From contig NZ_CP098480.1 of assembly GCF_023702715.1 (NCBI RefSeq), forward strand, positions 1,860,001 to 1,924,000: 64,000 bases of DNA, read 5' to 3'. This document shows positions 37,053 to 46,188 of the stretch, one piece after another; within the stretch, counting starts at the first letter, position 1, and each line of letters opens with the position of its first letter. The position numbers and the translations under genes are program-made. The notes beneath the pieces are model-generated. The model was not told the origin of the DNA and ran no database searches. It saw only the letters and a program-made list of their open reading frames with translations. Source of the DNA: Acinetobacter sp. C32I. GTDB lineage: Bacteria; Pseudomonadota; Gammaproteobacteria; Pseudomonadales; Moraxellaceae.

Positions 37053-37507
37053 CTATTCATTAAAAACGCCCCCATAAAAGAATGTTTCTTCGTAAGAAAA
37101 AACAACCTCACTTTTATTAACTAAATAGGCAATACAATTTTCATCACTAGGGTAAAAAAAATCACTCCATGATTTTAAATATATATGATGGAACAATTGC
37201 ACAATTACACCTCCCCCAAAAGAATATTAAATATGAAACCCCTTTTAGCTTTTCTTCGAAAAAACTTAAAGCCTCATTCTCATCATCAAAATCAAGTTCT
37301 TTTTTTTCTTTTAAGAAAAAAGAATCTCTCCCAATATCCATTAGATTATTAAAAGGAAATAATGAATCCCAAAGTTTTTTTGATTCTTCACTCATTATAA
37401 AAAATTTCTTTCTTTTCTTTATCTGATAAAGAGCAATCATCAGAGTTAAAACGCCATACTATTGGATATAGGTTTTCATCAAAAATTATTGAATTTTTAC
37501 TTGCCAT
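37053..37507 (-). pseudogene. Frameshifted immunity-like gene (two single-base frameshifts)
   Basis: Three overlapping frames join into one plausible protein of about 150 residues. It starts MASKNSIIFDENLYPIVW (ATG at 37505-37507), continues as SEESKKLWDSLFPFNN ... GVSYLIFFWGRCNCAIVP, and ends WSDFFYPSDENCIAYL ... FFYGGVFNE with a stop at 37053-37055. The first shift fits one extra T in the run near 37405-37410, the second one extra A near 37176-37179. Family not recognised. Either a decayed orphan immunity gene or homopolymer sequencing errors. Confidence 0.6.
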
Positions 37508-37517
37508 AAAAATTAAA

Positions 37518-37886
37518 CTATTTAAATGAATATCCCTTTGCATGCACTTCAAAACAATGATCATATGTCCACAAAAGATATATATTTAATCCACTACTAT
37601 CACTATTAGACTGATCAAAATTAGAACCAGAAACATTTGAAAATTTTCTTTCAAAATCATCATATTGAATCAAATTAAAACTCTTTACATTATTAAACCT
37701 TATTAAAAAAGGTTCTGACATTCTAAAACTACTCCCATCTTCATTTTTTTTAACCATACTAAAGTTAATATTAATCTCTAGACTATTTCCATTCACATCA
37801 AAAACAAAGCTATTTAACCAAAAATCTGTTCTTGAACATAAAATTCCAAATTTTGTTTGTATGGGTAAGAATGTTGATTCGGACAT
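37518..37886 (-). CDS. AT-rich hypothetical protein, candidate immunity protein
   Basis: 122-residue soluble protein (MSESTFLPIQTKFG ... YDHCFEVHAKGYSFK) that looks beta-rich, with no signal peptide, intact. No recognised family. Just upstream lies a short G+C-richer segment unlike its surroundings (37890-37985). Inferred to be an orphan immunity gene from locus, size and composition. Confidence 0.45.
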   Translation of the reverse strand: MSESTFLPIQTKFGILCSRTDFWLNSFVFDVNGNSLEININFSMVKKNEDGSSFRMSEPFLIRFNNVKSFNLIQYDDFERKFSNVSGSNFDQSNSDSSGLNIYLLWTYDHCFEVHAKGYSFK

Positions 37887-37889
37887 ATA

Positions 37890-37985
37890 TATTTACCTGC
37901 GTCTGTTGTTGAAAACCTACTTAAAGTTGCTTCTTTTGTATCTCTTCGGGAGTTGCCCACCTTACACTCGGCCTTCAAAGGTTTT
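37890..37985. repeat. G+C-richer island, possible dispersed element
   Basis: A segment of roughly 95 bp has clearly higher G+C than the approximately 25-30% G+C around it. It encodes no complete ORF, though both strands have short open stretches (plus strand reads LLKVASFVSLRELPTLHSA). It may be a multi-copy intergenic element or a leftover of another gene. Only base composition supports it. Confidence 0.3.
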
Positions 37986-38059
37986 TATATTTAAAACTCA
38001 CGAATTAAAATTAAATAAAAATCAAACATTCAGTTCACCCTTAAAAATATTTAATATCT

Positions 38060-38492
38060 CTAACATTTCATCTGTATTTTTTTCCAAAAATTAATACGGT
38101 CTACAACAACTTTTTCAAAGGAATTTTCAACACAAAAATTTAAATCTTTAACTAGCAAATCTAAAAACACCTTATCACCTAAAAAAAATAAATACAGATT
38201 TTCTTTTATATCAAAACCGAATAACAATCTTATACATGAATAAGAATCAACTCCAACATAACTTCCTTTTAGTAATAGCTTACTTTCACTACCACATTTA
38301 AAATCAATAATTTCCAGATAAATTCTTCTATCCTTATTATGAATTACCTTATAAAAAGTTTCCAAATCACTAAAAGGACCTACATAATGAGACGATAAAA
38401 ATTTCTGCCACCTATATCACTTCTCAGATTTAAACCATTTTTAAAGGAAAAACCTTTAAAATCATTTCCCCGAAGTAACCAATCTTATTCAT
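38060..38492 (-). pseudogene. Frameshifted immunity-like gene (two single-base deletions)
   Basis: A 101-residue open frame (METFYKVIHNK ... NFWKKIQMKC) is only the C-terminal part of a longer coding region. Upstream, other frames give NDFKGFSFKNGLNLRSDIG, which continues into WQKFLSSHYVGPFSDL, and an ATG at 38490-38492 (MNK). The two junctions are explained by loss of one A in the AAA after the start and one G in a GGG run near 38410. Restored length is about 143 residues. Family not recognised. Confidence 0.55.
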
Positions 38493-38569
38493 AATAAGTT
38501 TACCTCTATTATAAATATTATTTTCAAAGCCAACAAGCACACAATAAAAATAAAATATTTCAGTAATTT

Positions 38570-39190
38570 TCAATTTATAAGAGTATCTAAAAATGAATTT
38601 CTATTAATATCAATTAGACTAAGATTACTACTCGATTCTAAACAATCAAATTCCTCTATTCCATTTTTCAATATAAAATCTGCTTCATCCTTATAGACTG
38701 GGATTACCCATCGCAAGGCAACGTTATTAAATTTTTCTGCTATAAAGATATCAGCAAGTTCTTCTGCTTCGCCTCTTGCCTCATCAACAAGAATTGATTT
38801 TTGCAAAAAACAATTCGGTGCAACATTAATCTCTGAAATAACTCTAATATCACTTTCTACCTCTGACTTAGAAAGATGCAGCGCTATATCTAATAAGTAT
38901 TTCACAATCATCTCTTCATTTTTCTCTACAAAATCATATGGTAAGGCAAAAAGATACTCAAAATTAAATTTTTGCTTCTTGAATTGACTAATAAGCCCTA
39001 TACCAATTGTTACTATACGAGATATAGAATCATTATCTTTCCTAGGGAAAAAATATATTTCTAATGGAATATCATTTTCTTTTTTAAAAATCCATCTATT
39101 CTCCGGCTGCCCCCACTCTCTAATATACAAAGATAAAATTTGAGAACGATATATATCTAATATCAAGCTTTCTTTGCTATCAAACTTCAT
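38570..39190 (-). CDS. SUFU-like (suppressor of fused) domain protein, probable immunity protein
   Basis: 206 residues. The pattern fits the suppressor-of-fused superfamily, which is common among immunity proteins of polymorphic toxin loci: N-terminal ISRIVTIGIGL, central FEYLFALPYDF, and C-terminal ALRWVIPVYKDEADFILKNGIEEFDCLE. Intact, cytosolic, AT-rich. The frame is open for about 30 codons upstream of the ATG without a better start. Family call moderately confident; its cognate toxin is not in the window. Confidence 0.7.
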   Translation of the reverse strand: MKFDSKESLILDIYRSQILSLYIREWGQPENRWIFKKENDIPLEIYFFPRKDNDSISRIVTIGIGLISQFKKQKFNFEYLFALPYDFVEKNEEMIVKYLLDIALHLSKSEVESDIRVISEINVAPNCFLQKSILVDEARGEAEELADIFIAEKFNNVALRWVIPVYKDEADFILKNGIEEFDCLESSSNLSLIDINRNSFLDTLIN

Positions 39191-39500
39191 TTTTTCCCTC
39201 TTGGCTTTTACCTCATAGTTTAAACCAATGTCTGCTCGATATGTTTGAGTATGACTTAATTGACCGCCTTCTGATCTCTGGCACTCTAAAAATTAATTTC
39301 CGTTGTCATTAAGTTATACAGTTAATTTCTACTTTTTGGTCAGTGTTATAGCCTATAATTTCTTTGACAAGTATAAATATCTCACTACCCGATACTTCAT
39401 TGTAATATTTAAGGGTAATTTACTCTACAAGATCATAAACGATATCTATGTTGTATTAAACAAAAACCCAGTAACTTATTCTGAGTTTTTCTTTTTAAGA
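39191..39500. other. Gap with a second G+C-richer island
   Basis: 310 bp without a complete gene. Bases 39196-39288 are noticeably G+C-richer and, on the minus strand, open in frame with the SUFU-like gene (GGQLSHTQTYRADIGLNYEVK). This may be a remnant of a fused upstream domain or a repeated intergenic element. The remainder is AT-rich with nothing recognisable. Confidence 0.35.
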
Positions 39501-39886
39501 TCAAGACCTAAATAATGGCAATGTAAATTTCAATATTCCATCCTCGTATTCAAGATAACCTTGCAAAATTAAATCAGTTATTTTTGATTTGTTGTATATA
39601 TTACACTCAACAATAAACTCGCCATCCTCATCGGTATCCTCTATTTCAAAAATAGGTCTATTAGGAGATTTTACTTTTACACTTTCCATCTCGCTAAAGG
39701 GTATCAACGATAAAACATACGAATTATTATCAAAGTTCCGTTCTAATTCCTCAATAATTTCTTCATACATTGCTGATGACAACTCAAGCTTTTCTTCAAG
39801 TTGATGCTGATCCTTTTGATTTAAATAATCTAAGAACTGATTTATCAACTGATATACATCTAACAATTTTTCTCATTTATACTCAT
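39501..39886 (-). CDS. AT-rich hypothetical protein, possible N-terminal frameshift
   Basis: The open frame of 121 residues must start at TTG (39866), which lacks a ribosome site. One base more in the AAAAA run at about 39867-39871 would join it to an ATG at 39884-39886 (MSINEKK-LLDVYQL), a more natural start. The product is acidic, helical at first (LINQFLDYLNQKDQHQLEEKLEL), then beta (IFEIEDTDEDGEFIVECNIYN). No family recognised with confidence; locus suggests an orphan immunity gene. Confidence 0.45.
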
Positions 39887-39949
39887 TTTTCAATATTTAA
39901 CACAACCTGCATCCCATAATCTTACACATATATAGTTTCTCTTCAATAG

Positions 39950-40389
39950 TTACCACTCATGGAAATTTTCTTCTATTACATCACCCAAAGAATCCCCCAA
40001 CTTATTATACTCACCATTATCTACATAATAAATATATACTTCTCCATTTACATTTATAAAAATAGGGTTACCTGCACCATCATCCGAAACTACTACTGAT
40101 TTTAAAATATAGTTATCAACTTTCAAATCATCTAAAAGTTTTCTTGCTCTATTAGTTAATTCAATAACAGTTTCACCCCCATCATCTCAGCATTTTTCAA
40201 ACCATATATAGCTAAACCTGCGTATGAACCACCATATGTACTAACAAATAGCTTATAGTCCTCTGGAAGCTTTATTTTCAAGATATTTTCCACATTATTA
40301 ATATCATCCAAAGTTAATGGAACCCCTTTCATTTCTGGGTTATCTTTATAGAACTTTGATAATCTATCCAATAAATAGGCGTCCACCAC
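39950..40389 (-). pseudogene. SMI1/KNR4-family immunity gene broken by one base
   Basis: The first 77 codons encode a SMI1/KNR4-type start (LTLDDINNVENILKIKLPEDYKLFVSTYGGSYAG). The reading frame then shifts after KNAE. A second open frame completes the domain: DDGGETVIELTNRARKLL ... IEENFHEW, stop at 39950-39952. Restoring one base (GAAGAT instead of GAGAT near 40182) gives one continuous protein of about 146 residues. SMI1/KNR4 proteins are widespread immunity proteins to nuclease toxins. Either a true pseudogene or an assembly indel. Confidence 0.72.
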
Positions 40390-40452
40390 AGCTCCCTCTT
40401 CGATTACAGGCTATTTATCACTAAACCTCAATTAAGCAAACTTTTAAAATTA

Positions 40453-40818
40453 TTAAATATCAAACAAAATTTCTTCTAAAATTTCTTTAGATTCTTGATC
40501 TAATTTATCGTTACCACTCAACTCCAGATAATGTTTAATCAGTTCTTTTTTATCTATAGAAAAACCTATATTCACAGCATAAATATAAACATCATAAATA
40601 ACAGATAGAGCATCCGACCTATTTTCCTTCAGTGGATTATTAATACATATATATACTAAAACATCCCATAATTTGATTAAAACATCATTTTCAAATATTT
40701 TCTCATTCAAATAAGGAGAAAACAGATCTGAAATCTCACCTAGCTCCTCAAATAAAGAATCTGTACTTAAAGAATCTCCCATAATCCTATTTAACTTATC
40801 AAGGATATTAAACTTCAC
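40453..40818 (-). CDS. Helical hypothetical protein, candidate immunity protein
   Basis: 121-residue all-helical acidic protein (MKFNILDKLNRIMGDSLSTDSLFEELGEI ... ESKEILEEILFDI). Intact, cytosolic, AT-rich, second gene downstream of rhs. No family recognised. Could be a second immunity gene for the current tip or an orphan. Confidence 0.5.
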   Translation of the reverse strand: MKFNILDKLNRIMGDSLSTDSLFEELGEISDLFSPYLNEKIFENDVLIKLWDVLVYICINNPLKENRSDALSVIYDVYIYAVNIGFSIDKKELIKHYLELSGNDKLDQESKEILEEILFDI

Positions 40819-40883
40819 CTCACCCCCTAAAACACCAAATTATTTCATGGAATTTGTATACACCCCAACTCAAATTAATTAAA

Positions 40884-41273
40884 TCACTCAACACCATTAA
40901 AATAAACAGACAACTCTTGAAATATTAAACCATCTATTTCAACAGAAAAAACAAAATCATCTTTATGCACTTTTAAAACAAAATATTTTCCTATATTTTC
41001 AAAAATCAACTCACCAAAACTATTTTTAATCCAATTTTCAATAGATATACTCCCCACCAATCGTGCTTTCAACTTTATAACAACAGTATTATAATCCTCT
41101 CCCCACAAACCATATTTTTTAATATCTACATCTGGTCGTTCACTAATATGAAAATCGATATCACAATACCCAGATAGATCAACACTAAAGCGCCCTATTC
41201 TTACAGGAAAAACAATACCAGAAGGATAAAGTTTTTTCAAAAAAATGTTATTATCTATATTCTCAATAACCAT
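40884..41273 (-). CDS. Probable cognate immunity protein of the Rhs toxin
   Basis: 129-residue cytosolic protein beginning 3 bp after the rhs stop (rhs ends at 41277; this gene starts at 41273), so translationally linked to the toxin tip. Sequence is beta-rich (FPVRIGRFSVDLSGYCDIDFHISERPDVDIKKYG; KYFVLKVHKDDFVFSVEID). No firm family match. Immediate adjacency and same base composition as the toxin tip make it the best candidate for the immunity protein. The assignment rests on position. Confidence 0.65.
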   Translation of the reverse strand: MVIENIDNNIFLKKLYPSGIVFPVRIGRFSVDLSGYCDIDFHISERPDVDIKKYGLWGEDYNTVVIKLKARLVGSISIENWIKNSFGELIFENIGKYFVLKVHKDDFVFSVEIDGLIFQELSVYFNGVE

Positions 41274-41276
41274 AGC

Positions 41277-44200
41277 TTAATTACCATCCTCAGGTTTAGG
41301 TTTAATATTATAATGCCCATATGTTCCAGAAACATATCCTGTTTGTGTATTTTCAATAGGTCTGACATTCACATGTGGTTCTAAACCTTTGTTTGTCTCA
41401 GCCTTAGTATGACCATAAGTATGCTCTTGAATAACGATTTGCTTACCCTCTGTATTTGTATACTGATAATTTCGAGTCATTACAGGTTTCCCATCTTTTA
41501 GAACTTTATTTCCATAACCATCATCTAAATACTCTCTCGTTACTATTGGTTGTTGACTTTTTGGAATTTTAGCATCTTGTTTAGCCTTTCTTAGAGCTTC
41601 TTTTCTTGAATAAGCGTCATAATGGTTCTTTTTTCCTGGAGAACAATCATCTTTATTCAATCCTAAAGGATCAACCCATCTTATAGGGTTTGGCGCGTAA
41701 GCATAAACGTTATTACCACCCAACAACCCAATTGGATCTTTAGAGATAAAACGTCCTACATAAGGCGAATAATATCGATAACGGTTGTAATGTAAACCTG
41801 TTTCTTCATCAAAATACTGACCTTGGAAGCGGATATTATTGGTGACGATTTCTGAATTTTCAAAAAAGTTAGATGCTGACTTTACTGATACACGCTCGCC
41901 CCATGCCTTATATTCAGCTTTCCAGACCATTTGACCTTGAGCATCACTCATCTCCTGAGGCGTCCCCAAATGATCACAATGATAGAAACAAATATCATCT
42001 AAAGATTTTGCTGAGGCAGTCTTACGCCATAAAGGATCTTTGGCAATATGATAAGGCTGATCTGTCCAATCAGGTGTTTGTACAAGCTCAATCGGTTCAC
42101 GATAGATTGCTTGCAATAGAGGGACAAAACTATCCTTCTCATACACATAATGCTTGGTGATCTGATCATTGGATTCAAAGGCCAAAGTATTGCCATCCCA
42201 GCCATAGATCACATTCTGCTCTTCACCTGTATGATGGTGTTTACTGCGCTTTTGAATACGTCGTCCTAAAGCATCATAACGATACTCCGCAGTGTATTCT
42301 GTATTACGACTCTTGATTAACCGCCCACAAGCATCCCACTCAAGGTACAAGTCCCCTTTAGATGACTTTTGACGCACCAATTGACCATAAGCATCGTACT
42401 GATATTGCTGATCTAAATATGCTTTAACAACATTATTCACTAAACGGTTATAACCATAAGCATTACTTGCTGTTGGGGCTGCACTCGGTTCTTGATGATG
42501 ATTTCGGTCAATGATGTTACTTGCAGGGTCAAAACTGAAAGTTTCTTTGCCCAGCTTACTATTGGCTTCCAGTAAACGACCGACAGGATCGTATTTATAC
42601 TGGATATTGCCACGGCGAGTATCTGCAATATTGAGCAATTGCCCCGTTTTATCGTACTGATATAAACGCTGAATCAACTGTTCAGTTTCTTGAATGGCAT
42701 TGTTCTGTATTGCCTGCTGCGGCGATGTATATGCAAATTCATGCCCATTCAGCACGCGCTGCTGAGTCAGACGCCCCAGTTCATCATAATGCTGCTCTTG
42801 GCTAATCCCGTTGGCATAATGGCGGACAGTTTCACGATGCAAATCGTCTCGTTCAAAACTGATAGTATCTTTACCATTCAGGACCAAACCATGAACATGC
42901 CCACTGCCATAAGTTAACCAGTCGACCTGTTGCCCATCTGGACGTATGGTTTTAATTCGATCATTAATTTCATCATAACTGTGTTTCCACACCGCAGTTT
43001 TATGCGTTTGCTGATCTTGATGATGCTCTCTCACCAGATTGCCGATGACATCGTAATACCACTGAAGATTGCTCTCATTATTTTTAGCCTGAATCAATTG
43101 GCCATTATTGTTATAGGCAAATTCTTCAACCTGTTTTTGTTCTAATTCCTGCTCGGTATAGCCATAACCTGCCTGACGCTGCTCTAGTCGTCCCATGCTG
43201 TCAAATAGGAATTGTTGAATACGATCTTTCGGTGCAGCCCGATCTTTTAAGTCCTGCCCAAATGCAGAGGCCACCTCAATACTGCTGGATAAATTACCAT
43301 CTGTTTCATCATATTTGTACAGGGTTTCTTTACCATCAAAATCAATTTCTTTAATCAGGCGGCTGGCAACATCATAGAAAAATTCATAGCTTGCCCCATT
43401 TTCATTGGTCAAACGTTTCAGACGATTCAGCTTGTCCCATTGATATTTCAACGTATGCTTCAAGGCATCCGTACGAGATGAAATCAGTCCCGCCGCGTCA
43501 TATTGATATTGCGTGAGTTGTCCTTTGGCATCGACATGCGCCAATAAACGCCCTTCGGCATCATGAACAAACTGTTCTTCCGTGGCATCAGCATGTTTGA
43601 CTTTTTCAAGTTGACCAAAAGCATTCAGTGGCAAACCTTGAATGATCGGTTCACGTTGTTCTGTGGTTAGGTCACTATAGAAGTATTCAACCTTTTGTTT
43701 TAATGCATTTTCAACTGATTTTACTCGCCCACGTTCATCATACTGCCATGTGGTGGTTTTGCCCGAACAGTCGGTATAACTGATCAGATTACCCTGATCA
43801 TCATACTTTAACTGCTTGGAACCCCCTTTGGCATCTTTTATCGAAGTGAGTAAACCTAAAGCATTGTAACTGTATTCTGTTATACGTTTTAGCGGATCGA
43901 TTTCCTTGCTGATATTGCCCTGAGCATCATATTCCTTAAACCAACGCCCTTGCTCAGCATCGACCATACCTGTTAATTGACGCTTGTCATCATAGGCATA
44001 ATATAAATTTGAACCGTCAGGTTGGGTAACACTGACAATATTGCCATTTTCATCATATTCATAAATGGTTACCGCGGCGTCTCGATCAACATGCTTGGTA
44101 ACACGGGCAAAATCATCACGGAAGAACCATTCTTCCAATCCATCAGGATAAATGATGCGATAGGTATAGCCATCAATATCATAGTAATACCAAGTTTCTG

Positions 44201-46169
44201 CCCCATAGGCATCCGTTACATAGGTTAAACGGATATTTTCATCCCATGCCAGTCTGCTCTCAGAGCTGCCATCATCAGCCCATTCGTGAAAGGCCTTCGA
44301 TGTGGGTTCAATCCCGTCATATTCCAGATTAATACCACGACCAGTCAGATCGGTATAACGGCTTAATAAGTGATGCTCATATTGATAATGATAGCTTGCG
44401 CCATTTTCAGTAATGGCCTCGATTAAGTCGCCTTTATGGTTATAGTTATAACTCGCAAGCGGACGAAGCAATTGCCCATTTTCCACCAACCATGCATCGT
44501 CAATACGGCCTTGTGCATCGACTTGGAAAGCGACATGCGCCAATAATTTTTGCTTCTCTTTAATCAATACATCCGAAATAAATGAATGATCACCCGATTG
44601 ATGGTCATAACGAACCGCTAAGGTCACCCCATTTTTATATTCAATCGTAGATAAGCGATAATAATCTTGATACTTTTCAAAAATATGCTTTTCTTCTTTT
44701 TGATAAGAAATCATCTGAATATGTTCAGAGATCACACTATAGTAAAAATCTTCTGTTTGATTGTGAAAGCTTTCGCCCACTTTTAATTGAGGTAATTTGA
44801 CTGGGCGTGCGTCTGGACCAATATATTCCAGCCCTGCCAACGGTTTGATATATGCGGCCTGTTGTTCCGTTTCTTCAATATATTCACTTTGCGGCACAAT
44901 TCGGGTGGTAAAAGAGGTCAACCATCTTGCCCCGAACTCTCCTTGGTCTAATTGATACAAGTTCGATGCATAGGTTCGATTTAAAATAAAACTTTCAATC
45001 GCAGACACATAGGCATCCTGATGAGTTAAAAACTCAGTTCCCAATGCATAAGTAATATGTTTTTTAGTACCTGTTTTGGTCTTTCCACCACCTAAATTCA
45101 GTGGACATGACACTTCATTTGGATTGTTTTTAGCTTTGGCTTGGTGATTGGTTTTTTCCAGTTCCCCACTCGGTCGACTCTTTTCTTTTTTAGCGACCTG
45201 TTTCTGAGTAATATTGGCTGTGGCTTTTTTCTTTAATTTGAATTTTTGTACAGCTTTTAATAAGACATTTAATAACCAAGCAATACTCATTGCTTTGCCC
45301 GGATCGGCTAAAGTCATCAAGAACTGCGGCGCTTTTTTACCAAAACCACGAATCCCTGTAATAACCAGCTGAATCGGCTGTTTCGCACTGGCTGGCACAA
45401 CCGATGAAACACCTTTGGCAACCGTGTTAATATTTTCCTTAACGCTCGCTTTCCATAAGTTCGTCAAACCATCTACAGCATTATTGAAAGTAGCTTTCGG
45501 ATTACGCTGTAAGTTATCTAGATTGACTTTATTAAGTTGTTTCTGTGCTTGTTTGACATTACCTGCTGAACTAAAGACGTGACCATTTAATATTTTTTGT
45601 ATGCCGTTGGCAAAATCATTACTGATGCTGGTGATTTTTGTTCCACAGTGCTGCATCATATCTTTGACAAGCGGTTGAGCTTTTGCCGCAAACTGATCGA
45701 GTTCACCTGCAATACGTTCATTTAAGTGATCACTTAAAATCACCAAAATGGTATCGGAAATGACCCCACCTGCTTTTTGACGAACCAGATTCAAAGTCGG
45801 TCTCAAGCTCATGCGCATTGTTGCCATGGTTGGCGGTACAGGAATAATCCCAATCACATCTAAACCAAGATTCAGCCAATCCCCAAAACCCGGGTTTGGT
45901 TTTTTACTGATATCGATAACATCGTAAACGGCATCCACCAAAGCAATCGCATTACCAATCACTGGAAGCGAGCCTGCTACACTTTTAATGGTATTTAAGT
46001 CGACATAGTCCTTGGTGTTCTTCTTCAACCATGAATTGATTTTATTCATACCTGCTTTGACATCAGCAGCATACATTTTGTTTAAAGGCACAACCGCAAC
46101 TTGTCCAGTATTGGTTCTTACACTCTGTTTATTTTGCTGATTGTTGGTCTTCTTAGGTGGTGTCGCCAT
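41277..46169 (-). CDS. Rhs polymorphic toxin with HNH/EndoVII-like C-terminal nuclease, T6SS-delivered
   Basis: 1630 residues. The N-terminal region (1 to about 340) carries hydrophobic segments and no visible PAAR motif. A DUF6531-like start (CPLNLGGGKTKTGTKKH, ESFILNRTYAS) and a long run of RHS/YD repeats (YxYDxxGxL type) form the cocoon, which closes with FISKDPIGLLGGNNVYAYAPNP and WVDPLGL (about residue 1503). The last 127 or so residues are the toxin: AYSRKEALRKAKQDAKIPKSQQP, then IVIQEHTYGH, EPHVNVRP and YGHYNI, an E-H-H-H pattern like HNH/EndoVII-fold nuclease toxins. Encoded 19 bp after vgrG, with no DUF4123 adaptor between. Confidence 0.88.
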   Translation of the reverse strand: MATPPKKTNNQQNKQSVRTNTGQVAVVPLNKMYAADVKAGMNKINSWLKKNTKDYVDLNTIKSVAGSLPVIGNAIALVDAVYDVIDISKKPNPGFGDWLNLGLDVIGIIPVPPTMATMRMSLRPTLNLVRQKAGGVISDTILVILSDHLNERIAGELDQFAAKAQPLVKDMMQHCGTKITSISNDFANGIQKILNGHVFSSAGNVKQAQKQLNKVNLDNLQRNPKATFNNAVDGLTNLWKASVKENINTVAKGVSSVVPASAKQPIQLVITGIRGFGKKAPQFLMTLADPGKAMSIAWLLNVLLKAVQKFKLKKKATANITQKQVAKKEKSRPSGELEKTNHQAKAKNNPNEVSCPLNLGGGKTKTGTKKHITYALGTEFLTHQDAYVSAIESFILNRTYASNLYQLDQGEFGARWLTSFTTRIVPQSEYIEETEQQAAYIKPLAGLEYIGPDARPVKLPQLKVGESFHNQTEDFYYSVISEHIQMISYQKEEKHIFEKYQDYYRLSTIEYKNGVTLAVRYDHQSGDHSFISDVLIKEKQKLLAHVAFQVDAQGRIDDAWLVENGQLLRPLASYNYNHKGDLIEAITENGASYHYQYEHHLLSRYTDLTGRGINLEYDGIEPTSKAFHEWADDGSSESRLAWDENIRLTYVTDAYGAETWYYYDIDGYTYRIIYPDGLEEWFFRDDFARVTKHVDRDAAVTIYEYDENGNIVSVTQPDGSNLYYAYDDKRQLTGMVDAEQGRWFKEYDAQGNISKEIDPLKRITEYSYNALGLLTSIKDAKGGSKQLKYDDQGNLISYTDCSGKTTTWQYDERGRVKSVENALKQKVEYFYSDLTTEQREPIIQGLPLNAFGQLEKVKHADATEEQFVHDAEGRLLAHVDAKGQLTQYQYDAAGLISSRTDALKHTLKYQWDKLNRLKRLTNENGASYEFFYDVASRLIKEIDFDGKETLYKYDETDGNLSSSIEVASAFGQDLKDRAAPKDRIQQFLFDSMGRLEQRQAGYGYTEQELEQKQVEEFAYNNNGQLIQAKNNESNLQWYYDVIGNLVREHHQDQQTHKTAVWKHSYDEINDRIKTIRPDGQQVDWLTYGSGHVHGLVLNGKDTISFERDDLHRETVRHYANGISQEQHYDELGRLTQQRVLNGHEFAYTSPQQAIQNNAIQETEQLIQRLYQYDKTGQLLNIADTRRGNIQYKYDPVGRLLEANSKLGKETFSFDPASNIIDRNHHQEPSAAPTASNAYGYNRLVNNVVKAYLDQQYQYDAYGQLVRQKSSKGDLYLEWDACGRLIKSRNTEYTAEYRYDALGRRIQKRSKHHHTGEEQNVIYGWDGNTLAFESNDQITKHYVYEKDSFVPLLQAIYREPIELVQTPDWTDQPYHIAKDPLWRKTASAKSLDDICFYHCDHLGTPQEMSDAQGQMVWKAEYKAWGERVSVKSASNFFENSEIVTNNIRFQGQYFDEETGLHYNRYRYYSPYVGRFISKDPIGLLGGNNVYAYAPNPIRWVDPLGLNKDDCSPGKKNHYDAYSRKEALRKAKQDAKIPKSQQPIVTREYLDDGYGNKVLKDGKPVMTRNYQYTNTEGKQIVIQEHTYGHTKAETNKGLEPHVNVRPIENTQTGYVSGTYGHYNIKPKPEDGN

Positions 46170-46188
46170 CTTTCATCATTCTCAAAGC

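Noticed and set aside
36051..41273. Prophage or insertion sequence as the source of the AT-rich block
   Set aside because: No transposase, integrase, terminal inverted repeats or phage structural genes were seen; proximity to rhs explains the content better.
44022..44228. Plus-strand open frames within rhs and vgrG
   Set aside because: Shadows created by repetitive coding on the other strand; no protein-like features.
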